This document shows, piece by piece, positions 24,606 to 36,080 of a stretch of DNA of 64,000 nt. The first letter of the stretch is position 1; each line of letters starts with the position of its first letter. Origin of the DNA: Actinernus sp. WN-2022 (lineage: Eukaryota > Cnidaria > Anthozoa > Actiniaria > Actinernidae); assembly GCA_030867875.1 (NCBI GenBank), contig JAOWCC010001634.1, positions 8,417,877 to 8,481,876 of the forward strand. Reading direction: 5' to 3'. A model generated the notes under the pieces. That model ran no database searches. It was not told the origin of the DNA and worked only from the letters and a program-made list of their open reading frames with translations. The translations under genes were made by a program, and so were the position numbers.

Positions 24606-24878
24606 AAATATATATTTTGTCACACAGGAAACAGCGTCCAATCCTGTCGTTACCTTTCTAGTAATTATCTACATTTTCACTGTTAAATAGGCGATTGTAA
24701 GCCGTCCAAACACGTAACTAAGGCTATTAAGCGAATGCTCACTCAGTCACTGTATCAGGTCTCCCTTTCCCTAGGTAAGAGAGGGTCTGGGTCGAGTGCT
24801 GTGGTCACCAATAATGCACGCTCATTAGCCAATCACATGCTTGGATTTTGTACAATGCACGAAATTTGAACATTAAAC
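24606..24878. other. Unassigned sequence between repeats
   Basis: I see no gene or clear repeat here. It links the ~446 bp repeat pair with the large foldback element. Confidence 0.4.
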
Positions 24879-25229
24879 CTAGAACACGTAATTTTTTAAA
24901 GTCAGATATTCTGAACTAGGTTTTTCGGTAAAATTCGTCTTCACTAAATTGATTTTTACCAAGTTAATGGTAAGAGTTCCACATGGTTATCAACATTTTA
25001 CACAATATTTAAAGAGCTGGTTAGCTCAATAACGTTAGGTACCAAATCCAACCAAACACCATTTACAATAACAAAGTTTAATTTCGTTTGAAGTGTCATT
25101 TATCCCACCATATTTCAAAAAATGGTAAAACAAATAGTTCTACGTACGATAATCCATCTGTGGTATATGGTTCATTTCCAAACGCAGTCACTTATATTTA
25201 GACCCTATATACAGCATGGTAAATAAACT

Positions 25230-25850
25230 AGTATACAAACCGTTTTCTTCTGATCTGGTTAAAAAGTGAGAGCTACATGAAACTCTGAACTGAACAGGGC
25301 TCAAAAGGCATTGGAAATTTCCAAAGCCTTTTTCACTGATCTGGTTAAGAACTGACCGCTACCTTAAACTCTGGACTGAACAAGGCTCAAAATACATTGG
25401 AAATTTCCAAAGACTTTTTACACTGATCTGGTTAAAAACTGAGTGCTACGTTAAACTCTGAACTGAACAAGGCTCAAAATGCATTGGAAATTTCCAAAGA
25501 CTTTTTACACTGATCTGGATAAAAACTGAGCGCTACATGAAACTCTGAACTGAACAAGGCTCAAAATGCATTGGAAATTTCCAAAGCCTTTTTCACTGAT
25601 CTGGTTAAGAACTGAGCGCTACGTTAAACCCTGAACTGAACAAGGCTCAAAATGCATTGGAAATTTCCAAAGACTTTTAACACTGAACTGGTTAAAAACT
25701 GAGTGCTGCGTTAAACTCTGAACTGAACAAGGCTCAAAATGCATTGGAAATTTCCAAAGACTTTTTACACTGATCTGGTTAAATACTGAGCGCTAGCTAC
25801 GTTAAACTCTGAACTGAACAAGGCTAACAATGCATTGCAAATTTCCTGTT
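25230..25850. repeat. Left-arm tandem array (~107 bp unit, about 6 copies)
   Basis: The unit contains CTGATCTGGTTAAAAACTGA, then GCGCTACGTTAAACTCTGAA and GCATTGGAAATTTCCAAAG. Copies alternate between slightly different lengths. Within each unit GGAAATTTCC is a palindrome. Confidence 0.85.
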
Positions 25851-26712
25851 CTGTCTTCTCTTTATACTCTACATCGTCTATACAGCAACAATATTCCTAA
25901 AAGAGAATTAATATGTTAGCCATTAAATGTATATTTAAGAGCGACGTCATGAAAAGTTATGTGGTGTGGTCAGGCATTAGCGCATTGGACCGCTTTCTTT
26001 AAACCCTACACTTTTACCACTGACATTACAACCTCATCAAAAACATCACTTTCGATAAGTACTGTATGCTGGTTATAAACTTAGTTTATTAAGGCACTGT
26101 TCGGAGTCAAGTCGACTGGACATTTTACACGGTAAAGCTAGTGAATAGTGGGTTACAACGAGACAATTTCGGCTTTTAAGAGATTCGTAGCGTTGAATAA
26201 ATAATGTTGGACTTGTTCAGTTTATCGACTCGCTTGCTGCTATTTTTGATTCAATGGGTGCTCCAAACATGCCGTGACCTTGGTTTGCTTTGGCTTGTGT
26301 GTTTTATTTTAGAAATGTACTGGTCGCAATACAGATAAAGTTGAACTCATACGCCGCGGTTAAGTGAAGGCAAGCTTGATCTAAATCACACACTATATCA
26401 ATAGCTATCTTGTAAGTAATTTGCAGTTTGAATTATGAATATTGCGTTGTACCATCAAATAGGAAAAAAGCTACGAATTCTTACCTTCAAGTGAGCGTGT
26501 ATTATCCTGAATATTCCTATGAAAAACGAGGCTTATGTGGTTGATATCAAAGCTGAAGACTTGTAAACGCCGAAGTGCAACGGAAATTAATGTGACACTT
26601 AATCTGTTTTGTGCTAGTTTTCAAATTGTGCGCGGAGCTGAATAGCCAATAATCCTCAAGAGTATTGGGAAATAATAAAAGCATTATAGTCCGTGATCCA
26701 CTATTGGTTAAC

Positions 26713-26742
26713 GTTGACACTTCACACGTGTGAAGTGTCAAC
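26713..26742. repeat. Perfect 30 bp palindrome at the foldback centre
   Basis: GTTGACACTTCACAC is followed directly by its reverse complement with no spacer. The centre (26727/26728) is within about 10 bp of the midpoint of the foldback element. Confidence 0.9.
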
Positions 26743-27837
26743 TAAAATTTGAACCTGACACAGCTCGGCTGAATCCAAATTTTAATTAACTGTTACGTTA
26801 ATTTCAGTTACACGGAGCGTTGTGTGCATCAGACCATATGCTCTTAGATTCGCGAAACCAACTTGTTCTTCATATGAATCTTCGGGATTACACGCTCACT
26901 GAAGGTAAGTATCGAAGCTTTTGCCCAAAATGACAGTAAAACACAACATTCATAACTATAATTTAAGCTGCAAATTACTTATAGCAGATAGATATGGCAG
27001 CTAAGCGTGTAATATACCTTAGATCAATATTTCTTTCACTGTATATCGCGGCTGACTGCGGCGTGCGAGTTCCTTCATATCTGTATTTCGATTGGTTAGT
27101 TTATCCAGAAAACCAAGCCAAAGCAACTGAAAGCAATTAAAGCATGTTTGGAGCACCGATTCTGTGAAAGTCAATACTAAATACCTAATAGATTAAAGTT
27201 CAGGATGAAAATAGCAGCAAAGCCAGATAATTTACCCAAGAGCACTAGAGGTGGGATCAACGAGAGAAGGACTTCTGGCACCCGGCACCCAGGGAAGTCG
27301 GTGACCTGAACACGTTAAAAAAAATTTCAATGATTATCAAAATCGAAATTGCCTGGTCATAGTATGAAGTGTCGAAAGTGGTGCTGTTGATGTTGTATTT
27401 AATGGCGGTGGTAATGAAGAGGAAGATGCAAAGGGCCGGTCGGTTATTAAAGAAAGTATTGCGCTTGATCTAGCGAGACATTTCTACACCTATCCCGGGT
27501 TATTGTTTTTCTTTTAAGTGTTCATAAACTCGTTAGAACCTATGAACCCTTCTGTTTAAAGTAGTCATGTACTGAATTTTCTTCCAACCGCCTCATAATG
27601 TTTCATCCTGTGACTAGCTCGTAATATCTATATAATGCTAACATATGAATTCTCTTTGGGTAAAATTGTTGTTGTAGAGCCGACCTAGAGAATAAGGAGA
27701 AGACAAAACTTTAAAACCATTCATACGGCAGTGTATTTCAAATATTCAAACTACGCAGATTGGATAAGTCAAATTTCAGAATCACGGGAGCAGCGAAAAA
27801 CGACGATCAGTTTGTAAAATTTGATACAGTTACTGAA

Positions 27838-28350
27838 AATTTCCAATGCATTTTGAGCCTTGTTCAGTTCAGAGTTTAACGTAGCGCTCAGTTTTTAACC
27901 AGATCAGTGAAAAAGTCTTTGGAAATTTCTTATGCATTTTGAGCCTTGTTCAGTTCAGAGTTTAACGTAGCGCTCAGTTTTTAACCAGATCAGTGAAAAA
28001 GGCTTTGGAAATTTCCAATGCATTTTGAGCCTTGTTTAGTTAAGATTTTAACGTAGCGCTCAGTTTTCAACCAGATCAGTGTAAAACGTCTTTGGAAATT
28101 TCCAATGCATTTTGAGCCTTGTTCACGTCAGAGTTTAACGTTGCGCTCAGTTTTTAACCAGATCAGTCTCAAAAGTCTTTGGAAATTTCCAATGTATTTT
28201 GAGCCTTGTTCAAGTCAGAGATTAACGTTGCGCTCAGTTTTTAACCAGATCAGTCTAAAAAGTCTTTGGAAATTTCCAATGCGTTTTGAGCCTTGTTCAG
28301 TTCAGAGTTTAACGTAGCGCTCAGTTTTCAACCAGATCAGTGTAAAATGT
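27838..28350. repeat. Right-arm tandem array, inverted relative to the left one
   Basis: About five copies of the reverse complement of the unit at 25230-25850 (TTTGAGCCTTGTTCAGTTCA, GCGCTCAGTTTTTAACCAGA). The small open frame at 28105-28317 is an artefact of this repeat. Confidence 0.85.
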
Positions 28351-28597
28351 GTATATGCAAAGGTTTGTGCCAGTGTGTATAGAGTGTCAAAAATAGGTAC
28401 TGTATTATACTAAGTATGCCAGTTTGAATAAAATATCATAATTATCAAAACTTTGTCGTTTTGGTAATAATCATGTATGATAGGTTCTCAGCGCACCGCG
28501 TTTGAATAAAATGGCAATATTGATAAATGATCACCCACATTTTTACCAAATTTCGCCTACTTCAGAATATCTGACTTTAAAAATTACGTGTTCTAGA

Positions 28598-29896
28598 TAG
28601 AGCTGCCTTAACTTTCTGTTCTTCTCGTTGTATTGCCTCCAGGAACGTTTCCGTAGCATTGGGCCCTCTATAGACTACTGGAGTCTCTGTATGGCCATCA
28701 TATCTCACCACAATGTAGCCGAATCCGCAGGCCTCGTGTAGTTGAGTTTTCTGGGTGTTGCTCTTATTTGGATCTAGCTCTGGTCCTTCGATCTTGGTTG
28801 TCAGCGCCTCGAAATCGGCGTAAATGATGTAGGGAACCTTTAGCTGTTTGTACCAGTGCTGAAAGGATAGCTTGTTATTACCCTCTTTAGGCATATCCAC
28901 TTTCACTGCTGTTTGTCCTATACCTTTACATTCTGGAATGTGTTCTTCACGGCAGTATCCGTGGAGACACCTCTCGCAGAAGTGCTTCCTTTCTCGGTGC
29001 TTGCTCTGATCGTAGAGAAGCCGATTCAAATCCTTGATCCAAGTGTAGTGATACTTTCCGGATTCCTCTATTAAAAGCATGTTGATGCGGCGGGTGTCCA
29101 CACATTTCTTGCTAATTTTTCCGGATTCATCTATAATGTGGCGGGTGTCCACACATCGCTCGCTAATCCTGTAGACTATCACCCCTTTCTCCCAGCCGAA
29201 GACATTGATTGCAAGATTGTTTTGCTTCTCAATCCTGCAAATCTGTGATATGGGGGTTGGCACATCAATTCCTGTAAAGTCTAGATCATCCTCTATAGGA
29301 TACTTAGATGGTCTTTGCGTATTAATCTCGGCGGGGAAGATTGCCGATCGTAGTGTCCAACGAAAACAGTTATCATCCTTATTTTGAACATTAATCACAG
29401 CCCTCTTGTTTTGGACTTCTTTAGGTAGTGGAATGTATGAGCCTCCTCGTAGTGGTTGATATCGTGCGATGTCGAGCCAAAGCAGAACTACTCGGTCTAC
29501 CACCCACCCTGAGCCTCTATGCGTCCATTTCTCCAGGGTCTCTTGGATCGCAGGAAAAGACCTATCTAGCGCGGAATTGATTTCGTGGGATTGCAATACG
29601 GCCTCCTGCTTGTGACGAAGTTTTACGTCGATGAATTCTTCACTACCATCAAGTTTATACTTTAGTAGCTGCACTCTCAAAGCTAGCTGGAACTTCACAC
29701 CTTTTAGATCGACAATCTCATCCTCTAGCTTTTCATGTATTGTGTGACGTACACCATCTAAGAAGGCCATTGGGTCTGCACCAAACTCGTGACCCTCTGG
29801 AATATCCATCTGCCAACCTCGTAAGAACTTACCAATGACCCATTTAGTGCGTTCGAATACTAGTGGGGAATCATGGTGAAGGCCTATAGCAGCCAT
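28598..29896 (-). pseudogene. DNA polymerase B, N-terminal half, old PolB element
   Basis: An open frame of about 430 codons begins MAAIGLHHDSPLVFERTKWV. It has a zinc cluster (HFCERCLHGYCREEHIPEC) and the ExoI motif (PYIIYADFEAL), and ends at AALS where foldback sequence begins. The next gene block is at 23252 downwards. Joining the two flanks would restore an uninterrupted coding order, with no extra bases at the junction (see findings). A short internal repeat (CVDTRHIIDESGK / CVDTRRINMLLIEESGK) is present. The N-terminal part itself is intact, but the gene is split in three, so it cannot make a polymerase. Confidence 0.88.
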
Positions 29897-29911
29897 GTTC
29901 CACGCGTATCT

Positions 29912-30199
29912 CTAGGTAGGTTTTCGAATCCGTAGCAGCTCTTGCAGTACTTCTACGAACTGCCGCCTTGCTGCCTTTTCCTTCCTGAATAGTTCTACGC
30001 GTAGTAACACAGAGCCGCACTCAACACAAGTAAAAAAAGTGCTCTGGGTGCCCTTTCCACATCCGCGACAAGGTGTTGGAATCGGCCTTCCCTGCCTTAT
30101 TTTATATAAATGGGTCTTACAATACGTGCCTATGCACGACTTACTGCAGAATGCGTGCTCTCCGACCTTTAACCAACTACATAAATTCTCGCCACGCAT
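29912..30199 (-). CDS. Small zinc-binding protein beside old PolB (95 aa)
   Basis: MRGENLCSWLKVGEHAFCSK is followed by SCIGTYCKTHLYKIRQGRPI and two Cx2C pairs (CRGCGKGTQSTFFTCVECG). This cysteine-rich small protein is one I recognise as a usual neighbour of this PolB type in invertebrate mobile elements. It ends 15 bp before the PolB start at 29896, in the same orientation. The frame is intact. The function is unknown; it is likely a DNA-binding accessory of replication. Partial decay elsewhere in the element suggests that it is no longer under selection here. Confidence 0.7.
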   Translation of the reverse strand: MRGENLCSWLKVGEHAFCSKSCIGTYCKTHLYKIRQGRPIPTPCRGCGKGTQSTFFTCVECGSVLLRVELFRKEKAARRQFVEVLQELLRIRKPT

Positions 30200-30356
30200 T
30201 TTTTCCCCATATAATTCGGTATCTCAGGTATACATTATATACACATACCTCTAATTGGAAAATATTATATACGTCATCCCAAATTTTCTGAGGGGGGTAG
30301 GGAAATACGATGGGAATAAAAGGGCTTATATAAGGATGTGAATTAGAACCCCGATT

Positions 30357-30604
30357 GTATATACTACTCTTAACAACTACCTCGTCGCTGCTATCCTTGT
30401 ATTTTGCGAGAAGGACAGATCCAAATGACCCACGTCCGATTGAATCTCCTCAGGTACAATGTTGTCCCATTCAAAGAGAGGAATTCCTTTCCGTAAAACA
30501 GATCTGTACTCACCACAGTCTTCCTTACGAAGAGGGCCAATAGATGGCAAGGACGGAAAGGCAAAAGAAGACTGCATAGCTGTCGACGTTACGAATTCAG
30601 ACAT
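30357..30604 (-). pseudogene. Protein kinase ATP-binding-loop relic
   Basis: The minus-strand frame from 30604 encodes GIPLFEWDNIVPEEIQS. A shifted frame then gives IGRGSFGSVLLAKYKDSSDE followed by VVVK. This is a textbook glycine-rich loop (GxGxFGxV) and the VxVK lysine of a protein kinase N-lobe. A small deletion near 30440 breaks the frame. No further kinase motifs (HRD, DFG) follow, because the sequence changes to old-PolB-element flank at about 30355. It is either a host kinase exon or retrocopy truncated by that element, or cargo of it. Confidence 0.6.
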
Positions 30605-31079
30605 TAAAACTCGAGTCTTTCACTAGAATTTTGATATAACAACGCAATTGATCTAGTGAAAGCACATGGAGTAGCAGACAGTCCCAACTGGGGAGGGGAC
30701 AGGACATTATTAGGGAGGATTACCACGGCACGAGAACACAATACCACTTCGGAATTGTTGCCTTATAACTTAGATACAAAACGTAGGTATCAATTACAGT
30801 ATCTTTGGTTGGGTTACTTGTTGCGTACATTTCAAATATAAGGGGGGGAGAGTCGGAGAAATATGATATGTGCGTCATGCCAACTCAAGTCGGAGTAAAC
30901 ATCAAGGTCAGATGTCAGAAATGAAAAACTTATGTCGAAAACGTAGGTTTTTTAATATTAAACTTAGGTTACCGGAGACCTTCAGAGTACACATTCACTC
31001 TAAAATTCGCAACGATGCGGCAATAAATCGCACAGACTCCATTCATGTGTCGTTGTAAAGTATTGAGTTTCATTCAAGT
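30605..31079. other. No gene recognised
   Basis: It contains short inverted CTTTCACTAGA / TCTAGTGAAAG copies (30617 and 30652) and small frames without recognisable content. Confidence 0.4.
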
Positions 31080-32225
31080 GTGCTTGCTTAAACAACTGCA
31101 GATCGTGTTTTATTCGTGCTTATGTCCAATCTATATCGAATTTGTGTCTTCCCGGCTAGTCGCTCGATTTCTCTAGCTACCATACAGACCTTATATTTAC
31201 GATTGTTCAATTTAAAAGGGGGTCTTCGTTTTCGAAAACGAAGACCCTAGCGTAAATAACTGCAGCTAATGTTTTTATTCGTGCCTATATCCAATTGAGA
31301 TTAAATTCTGTCTAACCGACACACAGATAATGTTTTTATTAGTGCCTATATCCAATTTATATCGAATTTGTGTCTTCCCGGCTAGTCGCTCGAATTATCT
31401 AGCTACCATACAGACCATATTTACGATTGTTCAATTTAAAAGGGGGTCTTCGTTTTCCAGATCTGGAAAACGAAGACCCTAGCGTAAACAACTGCAGATC
31501 GTGTTTTATTCGTGCTTATATATCCAATCTATATTCAATTTGTGTCTTCCCGGCTAGTCGCTCGAATTCTCTAGCTACCATATTTACGATTGTTCAATTT
31601 AAAAGGGGGTCTTCGTTTTCCAGATCTGGAAAACGAAGACCCTAGCGTAAATAACTGCAGCTAATGTTTTTATTCGTGCCTATATCCAATTGAGATTAAA
31701 TTCTGTCTAACCGACACACAGATAATGTTTTTATTCGTGCCTATATCCAATTTATATCGAATTTGTGTCTTCCCGGCTAGTCGCTCGAATTCTCTAGCTA
31801 CCATATTTACGATTGTTCAATTTAAAAGGGGGTCTTCGTTTTCCAGATCTGGAAAACGAAGACCCTAGCGTAAATAACTGCAGCTAATGTTTTTATTCGT
31901 GCCTATATCCAATTGAGATTAAATTCTGTCTACCCGACACACAGATAATGTTTTTATTCGTGCCTATATCCAATTTATATCGAATTTGTGTCTTCCCGGC
32001 TAGTCGCTCGAATTATCTAGCTACCATATTTACGATTGTTCAATTTAAAAGGGGGTCTTCGTTTTCCAGATCTGGAAAACGAAGACCCTAGCGTAAATAA
32101 CTGCAGCTAATGTTTTTATTCGTGCCTATATCCAATTGAGATTAAATTCTGTCTACCCGACACACAGATAATGTTTTTATTCGTGCCTATATCCAATTTA
32201 GATTAAATTGCATGTGTCTAACCGA
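31080..32225. repeat. ~223 bp satellite with long palindromes
   Basis: The unit contains GTGTCTTCCCGGCTAGTCGC, a palindrome (GGTCTTCGTTTTCCAGATCT and its complement) and GTTTTTATTCGTGCCTATAT, which itself recurs within the unit. Palindrome copies start near 31219, 31445, 31607, 31830 and 32053. The spacing is mostly about 223 bp, with one shorter unit of about 162 bp. The first copy has a shorter palindrome core (TTTTCGAAAA). Each unit can form a 17 bp arm hairpin. Confidence 0.88.
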
Positions 32226-33206
32226 CGTATATATATTTTCGATATATTTCAGATCCGTAAAACACACTTTTACGGCTCAACTGCGATTCGCGATTTCCAA
32301 TTAACAATAGCAGCAGCATTTAACATATCATGTTATATTATTTATGGGGGTCTTCGTTTTTGGGTCTTCGTTTTCCAGGTCTTCGGTCTTCGGTCTTCGC
32401 TTTCTAGGTCTTCGTTTTCCAGACACCCGTGAAATGGGTCGTGAAAATTTACAGAGAAATGTATGGGATCGTAAACATTTTCCTTATTTCTCATGAAATA
32501 CGGTACAATCATAAAAATGTGCGATCGAGGCATTATTTCTACAGATATTATCAATTCAATTCAAAGCAATTCAAAGCCAAGTAGTACACTTTGATGATTC
32601 CTTTCTTTGATTTTAGAGGAAGCATAAAAAGTCGCATTTATTTACATTGGACATTAAACGATTTTCAGTAAAAACATGCAGATAACAGTTTATAAAATGT
32701 ATCTGCTGCAAATCTACAACCTTAGCAAAAAATGTGCGCACGAAGAGTTGAACACATAAACAAGACCTACCGTATTCTTCCCTTCTGATGTCCCAAAGTC
32801 CTTTTTCGATGATTCCTTTTCCTTCTAGAAAACTCAGCTTTTCGACAAGAAACCTCAGACTCCATATTTGCACGCTAAAACCCGTAATATTGCTCGTCTT
32901 GAGACTGCCATAACTCTGACCACAAGTGACCAAATTCAATAAACATGGCAGCTTTGGAAACCTTGTTCTGTACTCTAGAAACTGCAGTGTGTTTGTTTAA
33001 ACAGCTAGCGGTTATTCAAGCTAATTTGTCCTTTTGGAAAGTAGGTCCTACACGGACCAAACGAGATGAGTCTGCGATAAAATTCTGGTGAGCGGTGTTA
33101 CCCAATTACGTGTTAGTACTTTATGTATCCTGCGTTATAGTGTCCCAACGTACCATTATCGGCTATGCCTACCATCTATATACTATCAGGCCTCGATGTC
33201 TCGAAT
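32226..33206. other. Satellite edge and unassigned sequence
   Basis: At 32345-32440 there are degenerate GGTCTTCG(TTTTCCA) repeats derived from the satellite palindrome. The rest holds no recognisable gene. A 108-codon minus frame at 32613-32939 has no familiar features and is not called. Confidence 0.45.
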
Positions 33207-33466
33207 TTCTGGCGATGCACCAGTCGAGGTTCTCGGTTTTTCGTTCTCTGTTGATCCTTGCTCCGCTACGTCTTGTATCTCTGGGTAGCTTAGAACGTGG
33301 TCTTCGGGAGTTGGATTCTCAGGTTCTTTACCATTATGCGAAGTTCATATGGGATCGTATCGTCTGACTCTGTCTCCTTTGTTCCTGGCGTGAGGACGTC
33401 AAATTTGACGCCTATTTCTACTAAGTCTTGTGCTAGGTGTCTGAGTGACATACGATCGTGACTTTG
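33207..33466 (-). pseudogene. Unrecognised coding relic
   Basis: The minus strand reads MSLRHLAQDLVEIGVKFDVL and onwards for 53 codons. After a one-step frame change near 33320 it reads a further stretch with an acidic, codon-like composition (ENPTPEDHVLSYPEIQDV). The regular amino-acid texture suggests decayed coding sequence, possibly of a retroelement or of the gene that supplied the kinase relic. No family is recognised. Confidence 0.3.
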
Positions 33467-34400
33467 TAGCCCTTACGACTATACTTGTGCCTCCCTTACG
33501 ACTACTCCATCCCTATTCTCCATCTATCTTCACTTTCACGTCACTCCATATTCCTAGCTATCAAAGGATTCTTGTAGACTACTTTCGCCGATCTTCTCTA
33601 ATCAGCTGATTTTACTGCCACTCGGGCGTATTTTCAAACTGCCTGCTCTCGTCAGTTACAAAACCCAGTGGATCGAGAATATTTATTGACTCAGGGAGTA
33701 CAGAAGGTAACATAACATCAAATGAATCTGCTGGCACCATGCATGCAAGTGCGGCTCTAGCTTATTAACTAAATCAGGCTCTAATGTCGAAAGCCGCTTT
33801 TTCTGATATATATTTTTAATATGATTAATAATTGCATATAATAACTGTCGTACTCAATATTCCGTGCCATTATATTAGATTCATATTAATCAGACACGTT
33901 CATGATCAGGGAGTTTTTAAAGTACGCAATTAGCATATATCCCCTGATCTAAGTTCGTTTTGAACAAATTTGGCGCTCACGCTGGGCTGGATAGCATGAA
34001 TAAATTTCCCAAATATATGCACTAGAACTAGAATGAAAAGTAATAGCAAAGTCAATAGGAGATATTGTAGTTGAGTCTACGAATAGCAGTTTCAGTGGTA
34101 TTGACCCGAACGCCTCACTTCAATGTAATGAAGCGCCATTGAAACCATCATTCTTACACGACACCAACACCCTCCTAAACAAGCACGACTAATTTAGATA
34201 CACAGTTTGAATAGCGCTTCATCCTATTGCAATAAGTTTACAACATACGCAGATTTGATCTAGCTGAGTGAGTTAATTGAGATATGGGGTAGTTATGATA
34301 AAATAGCATGATTGACCATAAAAAAAATATTGAAAGGGTACTGCATGAATGTATTAACGACGTCTTCTTGTAGACTGTACAATGTTACGTTTGCTTTAAT
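33467..34400. other. No gene recognised
   Basis: AT-rich sequence with no frames or repeats of note. Confidence 0.4.
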
Positions 34401-34655
34401 ATCAAAACTGCATAATTATATTTCCTTTGTTTTTAAGCATTACACCTGTGTCCATGTGATGTCAGTTAAAACTGTTCCAAACAAGAACAGGAATGCAGGT
34501 ATCCCACTATGGTAGATAGCCCTATAAATCATGCTAACAGGACATACTAATTGCGCGTGTTACTAAGGAGGTTGGGTTGTTATCGGTCTGCCCATTCATG
34601 TTACTCATATTTCAAGCCCACACGGGAAGAACTCTGATAACAATGGTATCAGAGC
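34401..34655 (+). repeat. Possible LTR end with initiator-Met primer binding site
   Basis: TGGTATCAGAGC at 34644-34655 is exactly the primer binding site complementary to initiator methionine tRNA used by many Copia-type LTR retrotransposons. It follows a CA-ending sequence (CTCTGATAACAA) with a two-base gap, as expected after a 5' LTR. I could not find the matching LTR or gag-pol, so only a relic or chance match is possible. The left limit is arbitrary. Confidence 0.35.
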
Positions 34656-35019
34656 GAGGCCAGTTGTCCCAAAGATCGCAACATTGGATCCGGTGAGAAA
34701 TGTCTTAGTTTCTGTTGTACCGTACTAGTGTTCTTTTGTGTCATAAGGAAATGATCCTTATTTTCTGTCATCGACTGTAGATTTTCTCTTCATCAGCGAC
34801 AAGCTGGGACTACTGGCGTCGCTCTTATGCCTTTATGAATCAGGTCAATATAATGTTCATATCTATATATGCATGGGTTTCACATGGGATTGATATGAAA
34901 AATGAACCTTTTATTCCCATGCACGCTGGAAACGATATGGGTTCATGTCTCTGTGTGCCTTACCTTCATCCATACAAATCCCATCTAGTGCCGCCCATGT
35001 CTTTACCATATCATTGGGA
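34656..35019. other. No gene recognised
   Basis: AT-rich; many CCCAT/CATATG words foreshadow the tandem repeat that follows. Confidence 0.35.
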
Positions 35020-35180
35020 TCGTATCGGTTATTAGTGTCTGCCCATACAATTCCATATATACTACTTTCATATGGATGTGTTTTCCATAGTGGGTTTCAT
35101 ATGGATGTGTTTTCCATATATGGGTTTCATATGGGATGTGTTTTCCACATATTGGTTTTATATAGGATGTGCTGTCCATG
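35020..35180. repeat. ~30 bp tandem repeat (TTTCATATGGATGTGTTTTCC)
   Basis: Three to four degenerate copies of GGTTTCATATGG(G)ATGTGTTTTCCA(CA)TAT follow each other between 35066 and 35175. The overlapping small frames are products of this repeat. Confidence 0.7.
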
Positions 35181-35870
35181 TTTATATTTTCCATATCATT
35201 TTACACCCTTACTTTTCCACTATACGGTTTCTGAATGGTAGGTCAGTTCCCATACTAATATCCCATATACCAAAAACTCAAACCCATATAGTGTACATAC
35301 CAGACCCATGCCGCACATCCCATCCCATACCCATATTTACCACATACGTTTGGTTTGGTGTTAGGGCGTTATTAAAACCAGCTAAAAACGGTGAACAACA
35401 ATTGACAATGTCCACCTTTAAACATCTTTAAGTTCATGTAGCGGCTGTGTTTTAGTCTAAGTATAAAGATAGAGGATACAAGATTTTAACTGATTAACTG
35501 ATCTTTCTCGAGACAAATACCCATATGTAAACTTACTGCAAGCTTGGGTTCCTCTGTGTCAGTGCTTCATACCCTGCATATAGTTTAGTTTCTGATCAGG
35601 TTACAATAGGAACTTCACCGGTTCATTTCGTTTTTTTTGATTTTATGAAGTTGTTCTTGGGTACTGCAAATGCCTTTATATTGGTGTCGAAGATGGATTT
35701 AACATCACCTGGCCTATATGTCTATGTATACAAGAATTTATAAATAAAGATTCATTCATAAAATATTCATAGTTCAGAAAATATTGATCGAAATTAGCAT
35801 TTTACCAAACCGTTAAAGTTAGAAAGTGTCTCCCTGTTTAATTTAACAGCCAACGGCCTTCAAAGTTATA
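35181..35870. other. No gene recognised
   Basis: It continues with scattered CCCATA words to ~35345, then plain AT-rich sequence. Confidence 0.35.
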
Positions 35871-36080
35871 CATCTGCTGTTCTGTTATACTGCAGGTTCC
35901 GAGTACTAATAGATGATTGTCTCAATGTTTATATTTATCCCATATTATAAGTTGTATCCTGTCCATCCTGTGATGGAGCTATCACTATATTTCACCACTG
36001 TTCTTTCTTACAGTCTTTATCGCAGCTCGCTGATCGCCGCCTCGCTGCTCTTTCTCCGCGGCTGTTCCGGCTCTCTAGAA
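35871..36080. repeat. Interspersed repeat, copy 1
   Basis: CTGCTGTTCTGTTATACTGC, GGTTCCGAGTACTAATAGAT, CCTGTCCATCCTGTGATGGA and GCTGATCGCCGCCTCG occur in order. The reverse complement of the series is at about 63080-63235, so this is a family with copies in both orientations, inserted 27 kb apart. Confidence 0.75.

Larger units (their letters stand above)
24879..28596. mobile_element. ~3.7 kb giant foldback (palindromic) DNA element
   Basis: The ends are inverted copies (CTAGAACACGTAATTTTTTA at 24879 and its complement ending at 28596). Matching inverted blocks continue inwards: tandem arrays at 25.2-25.85 and 27.84-28.35 kb, GTGCTCCAAACATGC near 26257 against GCATGTTTGGAGCAC near 27143, and a perfect palindrome at the centre. 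No transposase is encoded, so it would be non-autonomous. No clean target duplication was found, because neighbouring insertions have blurred the left flank. Confidence 0.8.

Noticed and set aside
31100..32230. CRISPR array in the 223 bp repeat region
   Set aside because: The units are full tandem repeats with no unique spacers, and the context is eukaryotic.
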